Positions 6,991 through 14,574 of a stretch of DNA of 19,659 nucleotides are shown piece after piece. A program made the position numbers and the translations under genes. Each line of letters starts with the position of its first letter. Position 1 is the stretch's first letter. Origin of the DNA: Syntrophaceae bacterium UBA5764 (lineage in GTDB: Bacteria > Desulfobacterota > Syntrophia > Syntrophales > Smithellaceae). The stretch lies in NCBI GenBank assembly GCA_002418825.1, contig DIEW01000066.1:10344-30002 (forward strand), given 5' to 3'. The notes below the pieces were generated by a model. That model was not told the DNA's origin. It did not search any database and saw only the letters and a program-made list of their open reading frames with translations.

Positions 6991-7019
6991 ATCATAGCGC
7001 CGAGATTTCCCATATGCAA
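6991..7019 (-). promoter_or_regulatory. Candidate promoter for the selenoprotein gene
   Basis: On the minus strand, TTGCAT (7019-7014) lies exactly 17 bases from TATGAT (6996-6991), a five-of-six match to the -10 consensus. The -35 is weak. Transcription would start near 6984, leaving a short leader with the AGGGG site before the ATG at 6960. It is back-to-back with the maf promoter. Confidence 0.45.
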
Positions 7020-7032
7020 ACATAATTTATAA

Positions 7033-7061
7033 TTGACAGTTAAATTTTAATTTGTGATAAA
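7033..7061 (+). promoter_or_regulatory. Sigma-70 promoter for maf-yggS
   Basis: A perfect TTGACA (7033-7038) is separated by 17 bases from the extended -10 TGt-GATAAA (7056-7061). The spacing is ideal. The predicted start near 7068 gives a leader of about 27 bases to the maf ATG. Confidence 0.6.
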
Positions 7062-7094
7062 ACTCGCTCAGTTAAATCGGCAGAAAGATTTTTA

Positions 7095-7688
7095 ATGCAT
7101 ATCTCTTTAAAAAAACAGTTTATTTTGGCTTCCGCCTCACCACGGCGCAAGGAATTATTGCGTTCAGCCGGGCTAAAATTCAAAATCGTCCCCGCTTCTG
7201 TGCGGGAAAATTATATCAGCGGCGAGACACCGCGACAACACGTCCGCCGGCTGGCTCAAAACAAGGCCGAACTTATCGCCGCCAAATATCCGGATGCATG
7301 GGTGCTGGGCGCGGACACAATTGTGGTTGTCGACGGAAAAATTTTGGGGAAACCGAAAAACAAAACACAGGCAAAAAAAATGCTGCAACAGCTTAGCGGC
7401 CGTACCCACAGAGTTTACACGGGATTTACCATAGCGCGCGGGGCGTTATCCATTCGTAAAACCCGTATCATCCACTCTGCGGTAAGGTTCAAAAACATCA
7501 CCCCGGAAGAAATGAAATGGTATATTTCATGCGAAGAGCCGTACGATAAAGCAGGCGGCTATGCCGCACAGGGGAAAGGAGCCTATTTTATAAAATCCAT
7601 CCATGGCTCATACACGAACGTCATCGGCCTGCCGCTTTGTGAAGTACTGGAGGAATTTAAAAAAGTGGGGGCGCTAAACTTCAGGTGA
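7095..7688 (+). CDS. maf: Maf-family nucleoside triphosphate pyrophosphatase
   Basis: Predicted to hydrolyse dTTP/UTP or modified nucleotides to the monophosphate and pyrophosphate, a house-cleaning role in the cytoplasm. The 197 residues match the family size. The phosphate-binding LASASPRRKELL lies at residues 11-22, the catalytic GADTIV at 72-77 with Asp74, then GKPKNKTQAKKMLQQLSGRTH (85-105) and DKAGGYAAQGKGA near 150. These are the conserved Maf blocks in order. The AAGGYxxQG-type region and overall size resemble the YhdE (dTTP/UTP) branch more than YceF, but I would not insist. It starts a two-gene operon; its stop overlaps the ribosome binding site of yggS. Confidence 0.93.
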   Translation: MHISLKKQFILASASPRRKELLRSAGLKFKIVPASVRENYISGETPRQHVRRLAQNKAELIAAKYPDAWVLGADTIVVVDGKILGKPKNKTQAKKMLQQLSGRTHRVYTGFTIARGALSIRKTRIIHSAVRFKNITPEEMKWYISCEEPYDKAGGYAAQGKGAYFIKSIHGSYTNVIGLPLCEVLEEFKKVGALNFR

Positions 7689-7695
7689 TTTAAAA

Positions 7696-8388
7696 ATGAG
7701 CAAAGACATTGCCGCAAACATAGCCGAAATCAGACGCCGTATCGCCAATGCCGCGGCGCGCTGCGGCCGTGATCCTCACGCGATAAAGCTGATGGCGGTA
7801 ACCAAAACCGTTGCAGTTGAACGCATAAAAGAGGCCGTTGACGCGGGGATTACTCTATTTGGCGAAAACTACGTACAGGAAGCCAGAGAAAAAATTACCG
7901 CGCTGGGAAAAAACGTCCAGTGGCACATGATCGGCCGTCTGCAGACCAACAAAGCGAAATACGTCGTCCTTCTTTTCGACTGCGTTCAGTCCGTGGACCG
8001 TATCGAGCTGGCGCTGGAACTTGACAAAAGAGCGCGTCTGGCCGGATATAACCTCAACGTGCTCATCGAAGTAAATGTCAGCGGAGAGCAAACAAAGAGC
8101 GGTATCGCCGCCCCGGACACACCAGAGCTGATAAAAAAAATCGCGGCTCTGGAAAATATTTCCGTGCGCGGTCTAATGACCATGGCTCCGTATTCCGACA
8201 ACGCTGAAGATTCCCGCCCGTATTTTCGTGCCTTGAAGAATCTCGGGCGGCAAATCTCCGAGGCGATGATACCGGGCATACAAATGGACGAGCTTTCCAT
8301 GGGCATGACGGATGATTTCGAGGTAGCCATCGAGGAAGGGGCAACAATTGTCCGCATCGGGCGCGCGATTTTCGGAGAGCGGAAATAA
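7696..8388 (+). CDS. yggS: YggS/PROSC family pyridoxal-phosphate homeostasis protein
   Basis: A cytoplasmic PLP-binding TIM-barrel protein that buffers vitamin B6 and affects amino-acid and keto-acid pools; it is not known to catalyse a reaction itself. The 230 residues are standard. The PLP lysine is K37 in LMAVTKT (32-38). Other family blocks are LFGENYVQEAREK, WHMIGRLQTNKAKYV, VNVSGEQTKSG, VRGLMTMAPY and the C-terminal phosphate-binding LSMGMTDDFEVAIEEGATIVRIGRAIFG segment. AGGTGA, which contains the maf stop codon, forms the ribosome binding site seven bases before the ATG, so the two genes are likely translationally coupled. It converges on the response-regulator gene with a 15-base gap and no clear terminator. 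Confidence 0.95.
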   Translation: MSKDIAANIAEIRRRIANAAARCGRDPHAIKLMAVTKTVAVERIKEAVDAGITLFGENYVQEAREKITALGKNVQWHMIGRLQTNKAKYVVLLFDCVQSVDRIELALELDKRARLAGYNLNVLIEVNVSGEQTKSGIAAPDTPELIKKIAALENISVRGLMTMAPYSDNAEDSRPYFRALKNLGRQISEAMIPGIQMDELSMGMTDDFEVAIEEGATIVRIGRAIFGERK

Positions 8389-8403
8389 CCTGCGTGTAAG
8401 ATT

Positions 8404-9594
8404 TTATTTTGTGCGCGGTGCGGAAGTAAACACGGAATCGGATACGGAATTTTCTCCCTGCAGAAAAGCTTTTTCGCCTTGGACTTTATATATTGCTACG
8501 CAGGTATCCACAACATCGCTGTCGTAAAGTTTTCCCTTGTGCCTAACTATTTCTTCCATGGCGTTATCGACACCCAGTGCCGGACGATAAGGCCGATGAG
8601 AACCCATCGCTTCAATAACATCGGCTACGGCAATTATGCGCGCTTCCAGCAATATCAGGTCACCTTTTAATCCTTGCGGATATCCGGACCCGTCGATTCT
8701 CTCATGGTGCTGCAATATTATATCGGCAACGGGATAGGGAAACCTGATTGTTTTCAAAATGTCATAGGCGACGCGACAATGCGTTTTAATTATTTCCATC
8801 TCCAGATCAGTCAAACGCCCGGGCTTGGTCAGAATTTCCGCGGGAACTGATATCTTCCCGATATCATGCAGAGTCGCGGCAATGTTAATCGCCTCTATCT
8901 GCTCCGAGGACAATCCCATCTTTTCGGCAATTTTGCATGATATTTTTGCCACAATTATTTCATGGCCGGAAGTGTAAGGATCGCGCGTTTCCACGATTTT
9001 GGACATTGTTTTAACCGTGCCATCCAAAATAATCCGGGCCTTTTCGTAACTGGATTTCAATTCTTGAGTCTTGGCGAGAAGTTCACTGGTTTTTTGTTCC
9101 ACCTTTATTTCCAAAGTCCTGTTCAAATCATGCAACTCTTCATTTTGTCTTTTAATCAACTCAACCAGCCGCCTATTTTCCATCAGCAGCTCCGTTTTTA
9201 AAAGAGATTGCCTGATATGCGCAAGCAATTCTTCTTCCCGCCATGGCTTCGTTAAATAAAAATGAATGCCCCCCTTATTAACGGCGTCGATAATCGCCTC
9301 TTTATCGGCATAACCGGTAAGAAGAATGCGGACGGCATCGGGAAAAATTTCCCTGGAGGCAGCCAGAAATTGCACGCCGCTCATAACGGGCATTCTCTGG
9401 TCGGAAATAATAAGCGAAAAAGGTTCCCGCGCGGCGCGTAATGTCTCCAGCGCTTCTTTCCCGTTGCCGGCGGTATGTACGTCATAATCTTCATCAGCGA
9501 GAATACGCCTAAAAGCGTTCAGAATAGACTCCTCATCATCCACGATCAATATCGAATGCCTGTACTTGAGAGTCTCCTTTTCCGGCGCGCCCAT
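8404..9594 (-). CDS. Response regulator with REC receiver and HD-GYP cyclic-di-GMP phosphodiesterase domain
   Basis: A two-component output protein of the RpfG type. A receiver domain (about 12-135 from this start) has the acidic VDDEES, the phosphoacceptor Asp65 in SDQRMP and Lys116 in LTKPW. A coiled-coil linker (about 135-195; ELLMENRRLVELIKRQNEEL) leads to the HD-GYP domain. That domain has HDIGK (His243, Asp244), HHERIDGSGYPQG (296 onward) and IIAVADVIEAM. All the diagnostic HD-GYP residues are present, so it should hydrolyse c-di-GMP when phosphorylated. An ATG at 9645 would add 17 residues, but it lacks a ribosome binding site and lies upstream of the predicted transcript start. The ATG at 9594 has AGGA four bases upstream. 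No histidine kinase is adjacent, so the partner is unknown. Confidence 0.92.
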   Translation of the reverse strand: MGAPEKETLKYRHSILIVDDEESILNAFRRILADEDYDVHTAGNGKEALETLRAAREPFSLIISDQRMPVMSGVQFLAASREIFPDAVRILLTGYADKEAIIDAVNKGGIHFYLTKPWREEELLAHIRQSLLKTELLMENRRLVELIKRQNEELHDLNRTLEIKVEQKTSELLAKTQELKSSYEKARIILDGTVKTMSKIVETRDPYTSGHEIIVAKISCKIAEKMGLSSEQIEAINIAATLHDIGKISVPAEILTKPGRLTDLEMEIIKTHCRVAYDILKTIRFPYPVADIILQHHERIDGSGYPQGLKGDLILLEARIIAVADVIEAMGSHRPYRPALGVDNAMEEIVRHKGKLYDSDVVDTCVAIYKVQGEKAFLQGENSVSDSVFTSAPRTK

Positions 9595-9629
9595 ATATTC
9601 CTGCCTTTGAGAAACATTGCTTTTCAAAT

Positions 9630-9658
9630 ATTTTGTACTTTTCATCCGTCAATGTCAA
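9630..9658 (-). promoter_or_regulatory. Candidate sigma-70 promoter for the HD-GYP response regulator
   Basis: On the minus strand, a perfect TTGACA (9658-9653) is followed after 17 bases by CAAAAT (9635-9630), four of six to consensus. The predicted start near 9623 lies inside the longest possible reading frame and 29 bases before the ATG at 9594. This is the main reason for choosing the shorter protein. Confidence 0.45.
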
Positions 9659-9728
9659 GATTTTAAAGAAAACGTAATCCGTCAGATATGATTTGCACAC
9701 TGAAAAACAAGAATACTTTTTTCTCGAT

Positions 9729-12542
9729 TTAGCCGTAAAGGATTTTTTTCAAAAACCGGCCGGTCACTGATTTTTCTTCACCGGCCACATCTTCCACTGT
9801 ACCGGAAGCAATAATCTGACCACCGCCCGGCCCACCTTCCGGCCCCAGATCAATTATGTAATCGGCGCATTTGATAACATCCAGGTTGTGTTCGATAACG
9901 ACCATGGTGTTGCCCATATCAACCAGCCTTTTCAAAACATCCAGCAACTTTTGAATATCGGCAAAATGCAGGCCGATGGTCGGTTCATCAAGGATGTAAA
10001 GAGTGTTGCTGTTAGCTTTTTTGCCCAGTTCTCTGGCCAGCTTGATTCTCTGCGCCTCGCCGCCGGACAACGTGGTTGCCGATTGCCCCAAACGGATATA
10101 GCCCAACCCGACGTCGTGAAGCAGCTGCAGATGTGATTTGATCGAAGGAATATTGGAAAAAAACGTCAGCGCCTGGCTTACGGTCATGTCCAAAACATCG
10201 GCGATGCTTTTGTCTTTGTATTTGATATCCAATGTATCCGCGTTAAACCTTTTACCGTGACAAACATCACAGGTCACATAAACATCAGGCAAAAAATGCA
10301 TTTCTATTTTTATCAAACCATTGCCTTCGCACGCTTCACAACGACCTCCTTTAACGTTAAAGCTGAAACGGCCGGGCTTGTAACCGCGAACGCGTGATTC
10401 GGGCAGAGACGTAAACAAATCACGAATAAACGAAAACACCCCTGTATAAGTTGCCGGGTTGGAGCGCGGTGTGCGTCCGATAGGCTGCTGATTAATCAAA
10501 ATAACCCGCTCGATATCACCCAAATCCACGACTTTTTCTATTTTTCCCATGGAACCGCGGTGCTGGTTCAAACGCCGGGCCACCACTTTATAAATGGTTT
10601 CCACAACCATCGTGCTTTTACCCGAACCGGATACTCCCGTTACCGCCGTTAATATCCCCACAGGTATTTTTATGTCGATGTTCCTGAGATTGTTTTCACT
10701 GGCGCCTTCCAAAATAATGTACCGCCCGTTATGGACGCGCCTCTTTGCCGGTATGGAAATGTATTCCTCTCCCGATAAGTATCTGCCGGTAAGCGACTCC
10801 GGACTGGCCAGTATCTCCTGAGGCGTGCCCTGAAAAACTATTCGGCCTCCCTGTACGCCGGCGCCCGGTCCCATATCCACAATATGATCGCAGGAAATCA
10901 TCATTTCCGCGTCGTGTTCCACAACCAAAACGGTATTGCCCATATCACGCAGCTTCTTCAGCGTATCAATCAGACGAAGGTTATCCCTTTGATGCAACCC
11001 TACCGTCGGTTCATCAAGAACATACAAAACACCCATCAGCCCGGAACCAATCTGCGTAGCCAGCCTTATGCGCTGACTCTCCCCGCCGGACAGCGTCGAC
11101 GTGGCTCTGGCCATGTTTAAATAATCCATGCCCACATCAATCAAAAACTGCAAACGATTCTTTATCTCCTTGAGGATTCTTTCCGCAATGAGTTCCTGCT
11201 GAGGCTCAAGGTGCATGTTTTCAAAAAAGTTGCTGCATTCGCGGATGGACATTTGACAAAGCTCAAAAATGTTTTTCCCTCCCACGGTAACAGCCAGACT
11301 TTCTTTTTTCAGTCTTGCCCCCCCGCATAGTTCGCATGCGCTCAAATCAATATAACGCGCCAGATCATTGCGCACCGCCGTCGAAGCTGTTTCTCTCCAG
11401 CGGCGCTCCATCTGTTTTATCACTCCTTCAAAGGAACGGTAGACAAAATATCTTTTATCGGAGTGATCGTAATAAAATTTTATGTTCTCCGCGCCTGACC
11501 CGTAAAGAAGGACATCCTGAACTTTTTTCGACAGTTTGTTGAACGGCGTGTTGATATCAAAACCATAATGCTTCGACAGCGCATCCAGCATGCTGTAGTA
11601 ATATACAGAACTGCGCGATGCCCACGGCGCGATCGCGCCTTCCCGCAAGGAAAGTCCGGCATCCGGCACAATCAAATCAACAGCAAAACGCATGCGCGAA
11701 CCAAGACCGTTGCATTCGGGACAGGCCCCGTAGGGATTGTTGAAGGAAAACATTCTCGGCGTTATTTCGGAAATGCTTACGCCGCAATCAGGACAGGCGT
11801 ATTTTTCCGAAAAAAGCATCTCCTCGCCGGAAACAGTAACTACGCGCACCAAGCCGTCACCACGGGCGGCGGCGATTTCCAAAGAGTCCCGCAATCTTTT
11901 CCTTATCCCCTCTTTTATCGCCAAGCGATCAATAACAAGGTCGATATCGTGCCTTTTAGTTTTGCCAAGCACAATGTCTTCGGCCAAGTCACGTATTTCG
12001 CCGTCAACCCGGACGCGGGCAAACCCGTCTTTCTGAAGCTTCTTTAATTCTTTTTGAAATTCTCCTTTTTTTCCGCGCACCAGAGGGGCCATGACACTGA
12101 ACCGCGTCCCCGCGGGCATGGACAAAAGGCTCTCCAAAATACTGTCGATAGTCTGTGATTTGATTTCCCGGCCACAACTGTAACAGTGACAGATGCCGAT
12201 ACCGGCGTACAGCAAACGCAAGTAATCGTAAATTTCCGTTACCGTACCTACCGTGGAACGGGGATTGTGACTCGATGCGCGCTGTTCGATCGCTATCGCC
12301 GGAGAAAGACCCTCTATTGACTCCACATCCGGTTTGTCCATCTGGCCGATGAACTGACGCGCGTATGTGGAAAGAGACTCGACATAACGCCGTTGACCCT
12401 CGGCGTAAATAGTGTCAAAAGCCAGAGAAGATTTTCCCGAACCGCTTACACCGGTAATCACTACGAGTTTATCACGGGGTATATCTAGGCTGATGTTCTT
12501 TAAATTATGTTGAGATGCGCCTTTGATTCTTATCGCATTCAT
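9729..12542 (-). CDS. uvrA: Excinuclease ABC subunit A
   Basis: DNA-damage recognition ATPase of nucleotide-excision repair; a dimer loads UvrB at lesions. The 937 residues match the usual ~940. The first Walker A is GVSGSGKSS (31-39), and the following GQRRYVESLSTYARQF is diagnostic for UvrA. CPDCGVSISEIT and CPECNGLG contribute to the zinc modules. The first ABC signature is TLSGGESQRI with LDEPTVGLHQRD. The second half has GVSGSGKST, the CEACEGNGLIKIE / CDVCHGKRF zinc module, TLSGGEAQRIKLA and LDEPTIGLHFAD. Both ATPase sites look complete. It lies 18 bases after the SurA-like gene, in the mfd-led operon. It has only a weak ribosome binding site, consistent with translation coupled to the upstream gene. 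Confidence 0.98.
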   Translation of the reverse strand: MNAIRIKGASQHNLKNISLDIPRDKLVVITGVSGSGKSSLAFDTIYAEGQRRYVESLSTYARQFIGQMDKPDVESIEGLSPAIAIEQRASSHNPRSTVGTVTEIYDYLRLLYAGIGICHCYSCGREIKSQTIDSILESLLSMPAGTRFSVMAPLVRGKKGEFQKELKKLQKDGFARVRVDGEIRDLAEDIVLGKTKRHDIDLVIDRLAIKEGIRKRLRDSLEIAAARGDGLVRVVTVSGEEMLFSEKYACPDCGVSISEITPRMFSFNNPYGACPECNGLGSRMRFAVDLIVPDAGLSLREGAIAPWASRSSVYYYSMLDALSKHYGFDINTPFNKLSKKVQDVLLYGSGAENIKFYYDHSDKRYFVYRSFEGVIKQMERRWRETASTAVRNDLARYIDLSACELCGGARLKKESLAVTVGGKNIFELCQMSIRECSNFFENMHLEPQQELIAERILKEIKNRLQFLIDVGMDYLNMARATSTLSGGESQRIRLATQIGSGLMGVLYVLDEPTVGLHQRDNLRLIDTLKKLRDMGNTVLVVEHDAEMMISCDHIVDMGPGAGVQGGRIVFQGTPQEILASPESLTGRYLSGEEYISIPAKRRVHNGRYIILEGASENNLRNIDIKIPVGILTAVTGVSGSGKSTMVVETIYKVVARRLNQHRGSMGKIEKVVDLGDIERVILINQQPIGRTPRSNPATYTGVFSFIRDLFTSLPESRVRGYKPGRFSFNVKGGRCEACEGNGLIKIEMHFLPDVYVTCDVCHGKRFNADTLDIKYKDKSIADVLDMTVSQALTFFSNIPSIKSHLQLLHDVGLGYIRLGQSATTLSGGEAQRIKLARELGKKANSNTLYILDEPTIGLHFADIQKLLDVLKRLVDMGNTMVVIEHNLDVIKCADYIIDLGPEGGPGGGQIIASGTVEDVAGEEKSVTGRFLKKILYG

Positions 12543-12560
12543 CTTTTGTTTAATTTTTGT

Positions 12561-13535
12561 CTACATTCTTATGTCGATATAAGATTTCTTTCGGACAGAA
12601 GCAATCCATTCGTCATATTGTTTGTTCAGCTTTTCCTCTTCGATTATTGTCTTTATTTCCTGCCTGACCACATCAAGAGGTTTAAGACCGGCACCTTTTT
12701 TATCAACGACAGTAACGATGTAAACACCGTCGCCCGCTTCTATGGGCTCGCTGACCTTGCCTATCGGAAGACTGAAGACAACCTCTTCTATCTCCGGCAT
12801 AATTATTCCCCGCTCGACAAAACCAATATCACCGCCCATGGATGCCGCCGCTCCCTGAGAATATTTCACCGCAATCTGTTCAAAATATTCACCGTTTTCA
12901 ATACGTTTGCGCAGTTTATCGGCGTCATTTTTAACTTTTGCGCGGGCGGCACCATTGGCATCAGGCGGATATTTCAACAATATCATTTTGACATGTACCG
13001 TTTCTTTGCCCTCGTAGCTTTCCCGGTGTTTGTGATAATAGGCTCCTATTTCTTCCTCGCTGACAATTATCTTTGATTGAACCTCCCTACGCAGCAATCG
13101 CATGCGCACCATTTGACTTCTAATTTCTTTCTTCATCGTTTCCAGCGTTTTGCCTTCTTTGGCGAGTTCTTTCTCGTACTCGCCCATACTGACGTTTCTT
13201 TTTGCTAGAATATTTTTCACTACCGCCATAACTTCTTCATCTTTCACGACAATAGGCGAGTGAGATTTTTTTGCCTCCTGTTCGATCAGTATGTTGTCGA
13301 TAAAATGTTTCAGGAACATATCTCGTGTCTGCGAGATAACCTTTTCTTTGTCCGTCCCTTTATAATTTTCTTCAATATTTTTGACGTAAGGTTCAAAAGC
13401 CGCATTAAATTCGGAAAGAGTGACTATCTCTTCATTAACAATGATGGCAATTTTATCAACAACCCCGGCAGTAGCGGTCAGGTATAAAAAGACAACGCTC
13501 AATATACACAAAATAACCTGTCGATAGAAAATCAC
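12561..13535 (-). CDS. SurA-like periplasmic peptidylprolyl isomerase (parvulin)
   Basis: A 324-residue secreted foldase and chaperone. The start is GTG at 13535, fixed by a strong AGGAGG five bases upstream. Residues 1-23 form a Sec signal peptide (hydrophobic core ILCILSVVFLYL, cleavage near TATAG). A SurA N-type chaperone region (about 25-155) opens with VVDKIAIIVNEEIVTLSEF, a typical SurA beginning. One parvulin rotamase domain spans about 180-279 (VHVKMILLKYP, AVKYSQGAAASMGGDIGFVERG, MPEIEEVVFSLPIGKVSEPIE, DGVYIVTV). E. coli SurA has two parvulin domains and is about 430 residues. This shorter one-domain form is common in deltaproteobacteria. Its neighbour is a second parvulin lipoprotein, so the pair may divide outer-membrane protein folding between them. 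Confidence 0.88.
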   Translation of the reverse strand: MIFYRQVILCILSVVFLYLTATAGVVDKIAIIVNEEIVTLSEFNAAFEPYVKNIEENYKGTDKEKVISQTRDMFLKHFIDNILIEQEAKKSHSPIVVKDEEVMAVVKNILAKRNVSMGEYEKELAKEGKTLETMKKEIRSQMVRMRLLRREVQSKIIVSEEEIGAYYHKHRESYEGKETVHVKMILLKYPPDANGAARAKVKNDADKLRKRIENGEYFEQIAVKYSQGAAASMGGDIGFVERGIIMPEIEEVVFSLPIGKVSEPIEAGDGVYIVTVVDKKGAGLKPLDVVRQEIKTIIEEEKLNKQYDEWIASVRKKSYIDIRM

Positions 13536-13557
13536 AAAAACCTCCTCGTTTTCATTT

Positions 13558-14523
13558 TTATCTGCTCACTTTCTTTCTTAATACCGCGCTTTCTTTTTTC
13601 ACTACGGCGTTCAGCCTTAAGGTATTAAGCCAATTGACAAAAGCCGCCTCTTCTTTTTGCGCGCGAATTTCGGCAATAACTTCTTCTTTGACTTCCTCAA
13701 AACTTTTGGTTCTCGCTTTCTGTACATCCGTGACCTTGAAAATATGAAATCCATAGGAACTTTTTGCAATATGACTTATTTTATTCGGCGGCAGTTTAAA
13801 AATAACATCGTCCAACGGCTCCGGCATCACATCTCTGGTAATATACCCCAAATCACCGCCGTTACTGGCTTCAGGTCCGGTAGAATATTTTTCGGCTAAA
13901 GCGGCGAAATCCTCCCCGGCATTCAACAGTGTCAATACTTGCTTGGCTGTATCCAAATCCCTCACCACTATCTGTGCGACCCTGACCAGCGCTTCTACCC
14001 GATAATTGTTCCGGTGGTCATTATAATAATCTTCCGCATCATCGTTCGATATTCTGATTTTATCGCTGATTTCCGCCGCGATAAGCTTTTGGATAAGCAA
14101 TTCTCTCTTTAACTCTTCTTTCCAATGGTCATACCTGACATTTTTTTGCGCCAGCAGATAAACAAAATTATCACCATAATCCTTTTTTATTTCACTTATT
14201 TTGTTTTCCAATTCGCTGTTATTTACCGAAATATTGAGTTCCCTCGCACGCTGCTGCATTATCTTTTCCGTAATCATGTTCTCCAGCACTTCTTCTTCCA
14301 AGCGATTTATATACCGGGTTTCATTTGCCGCAACATCCTTGGGCAACATGGCCATTTTCTGGTTTAATCTATACCGATATTCTTCCAGATAAATTTTTTC
14401 GCCATTTACCGTGGCGACATACGCCCGGGGAAAAAAATCCATCTTTTCACAGGAAAGAAGGATAAACAGCGCCAATAAAAAAACATAAGATTTTTTGGAC
14501 ATCATACTTTCATTTTTTTCCAT
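13558..14523 (-). CDS. Lipoprotein parvulin-type peptidylprolyl isomerase (PpiC/PrsA-like)
   Basis: A 321-residue foldase predicted to be lipid-anchored. The N-terminal signal FLLALFILLSC ends in a lipobox with Cys25 as the acylated residue, followed by Glu26, which usually allows outer-membrane sorting. A SurA-N-like helical region (about 36-160) precedes a single parvulin domain (about 178-268; VRVAQIVV, LAEKYSTGPEASNGGDLGYITR, MPEPLDDVIFKLPPNKISHI, YGFHIFKV). The start at 14523 has an AGGT 11 bases upstream; ATGs six and seven codons in are alternatives that would keep the signal peptide. It lies 51 bases after mfd and 22 before the SurA-like gene. Confidence 0.87.
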   Translation of the reverse strand: MEKNESMMSKKSYVFLLALFILLSCEKMDFFPRAYVATVNGEKIYLEEYRYRLNQKMAMLPKDVAANETRYINRLEEEVLENMITEKIMQQRARELNISVNNSELENKISEIKKDYGDNFVYLLAQKNVRYDHWKEELKRELLIQKLIAAEISDKIRISNDDAEDYYNDHRNNYRVEALVRVAQIVVRDLDTAKQVLTLLNAGEDFAALAEKYSTGPEASNGGDLGYITRDVMPEPLDDVIFKLPPNKISHIAKSSYGFHIFKVTDVQKARTKSFEEVKEEVIAEIRAQKEEAAFVNWLNTLRLNAVVKKESAVLRKKVSR

Positions 14524-14574
14524 AAAAAAATTTTACCTGTTTTGGTTAATCTTAATTCTATATCTCGCTTATCG

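Noticed and set aside
6707..6997. Plus-strand open frame of 96 codons in the manC-maf gap
   Set aside because: It has no ribosome binding site and its Ser/Thr-rich, unstructured translation resembles no protein. It is the antisense shadow of the selenoprotein gene, which has a ribosome binding site, signal peptide and domain.
9695..9727. A/T inverted repeat (GAAAAA...TTTTTC) after uvrA as a terminator
   Set aside because: The stem is only about six A-T pairs with a mismatch and no GC core.
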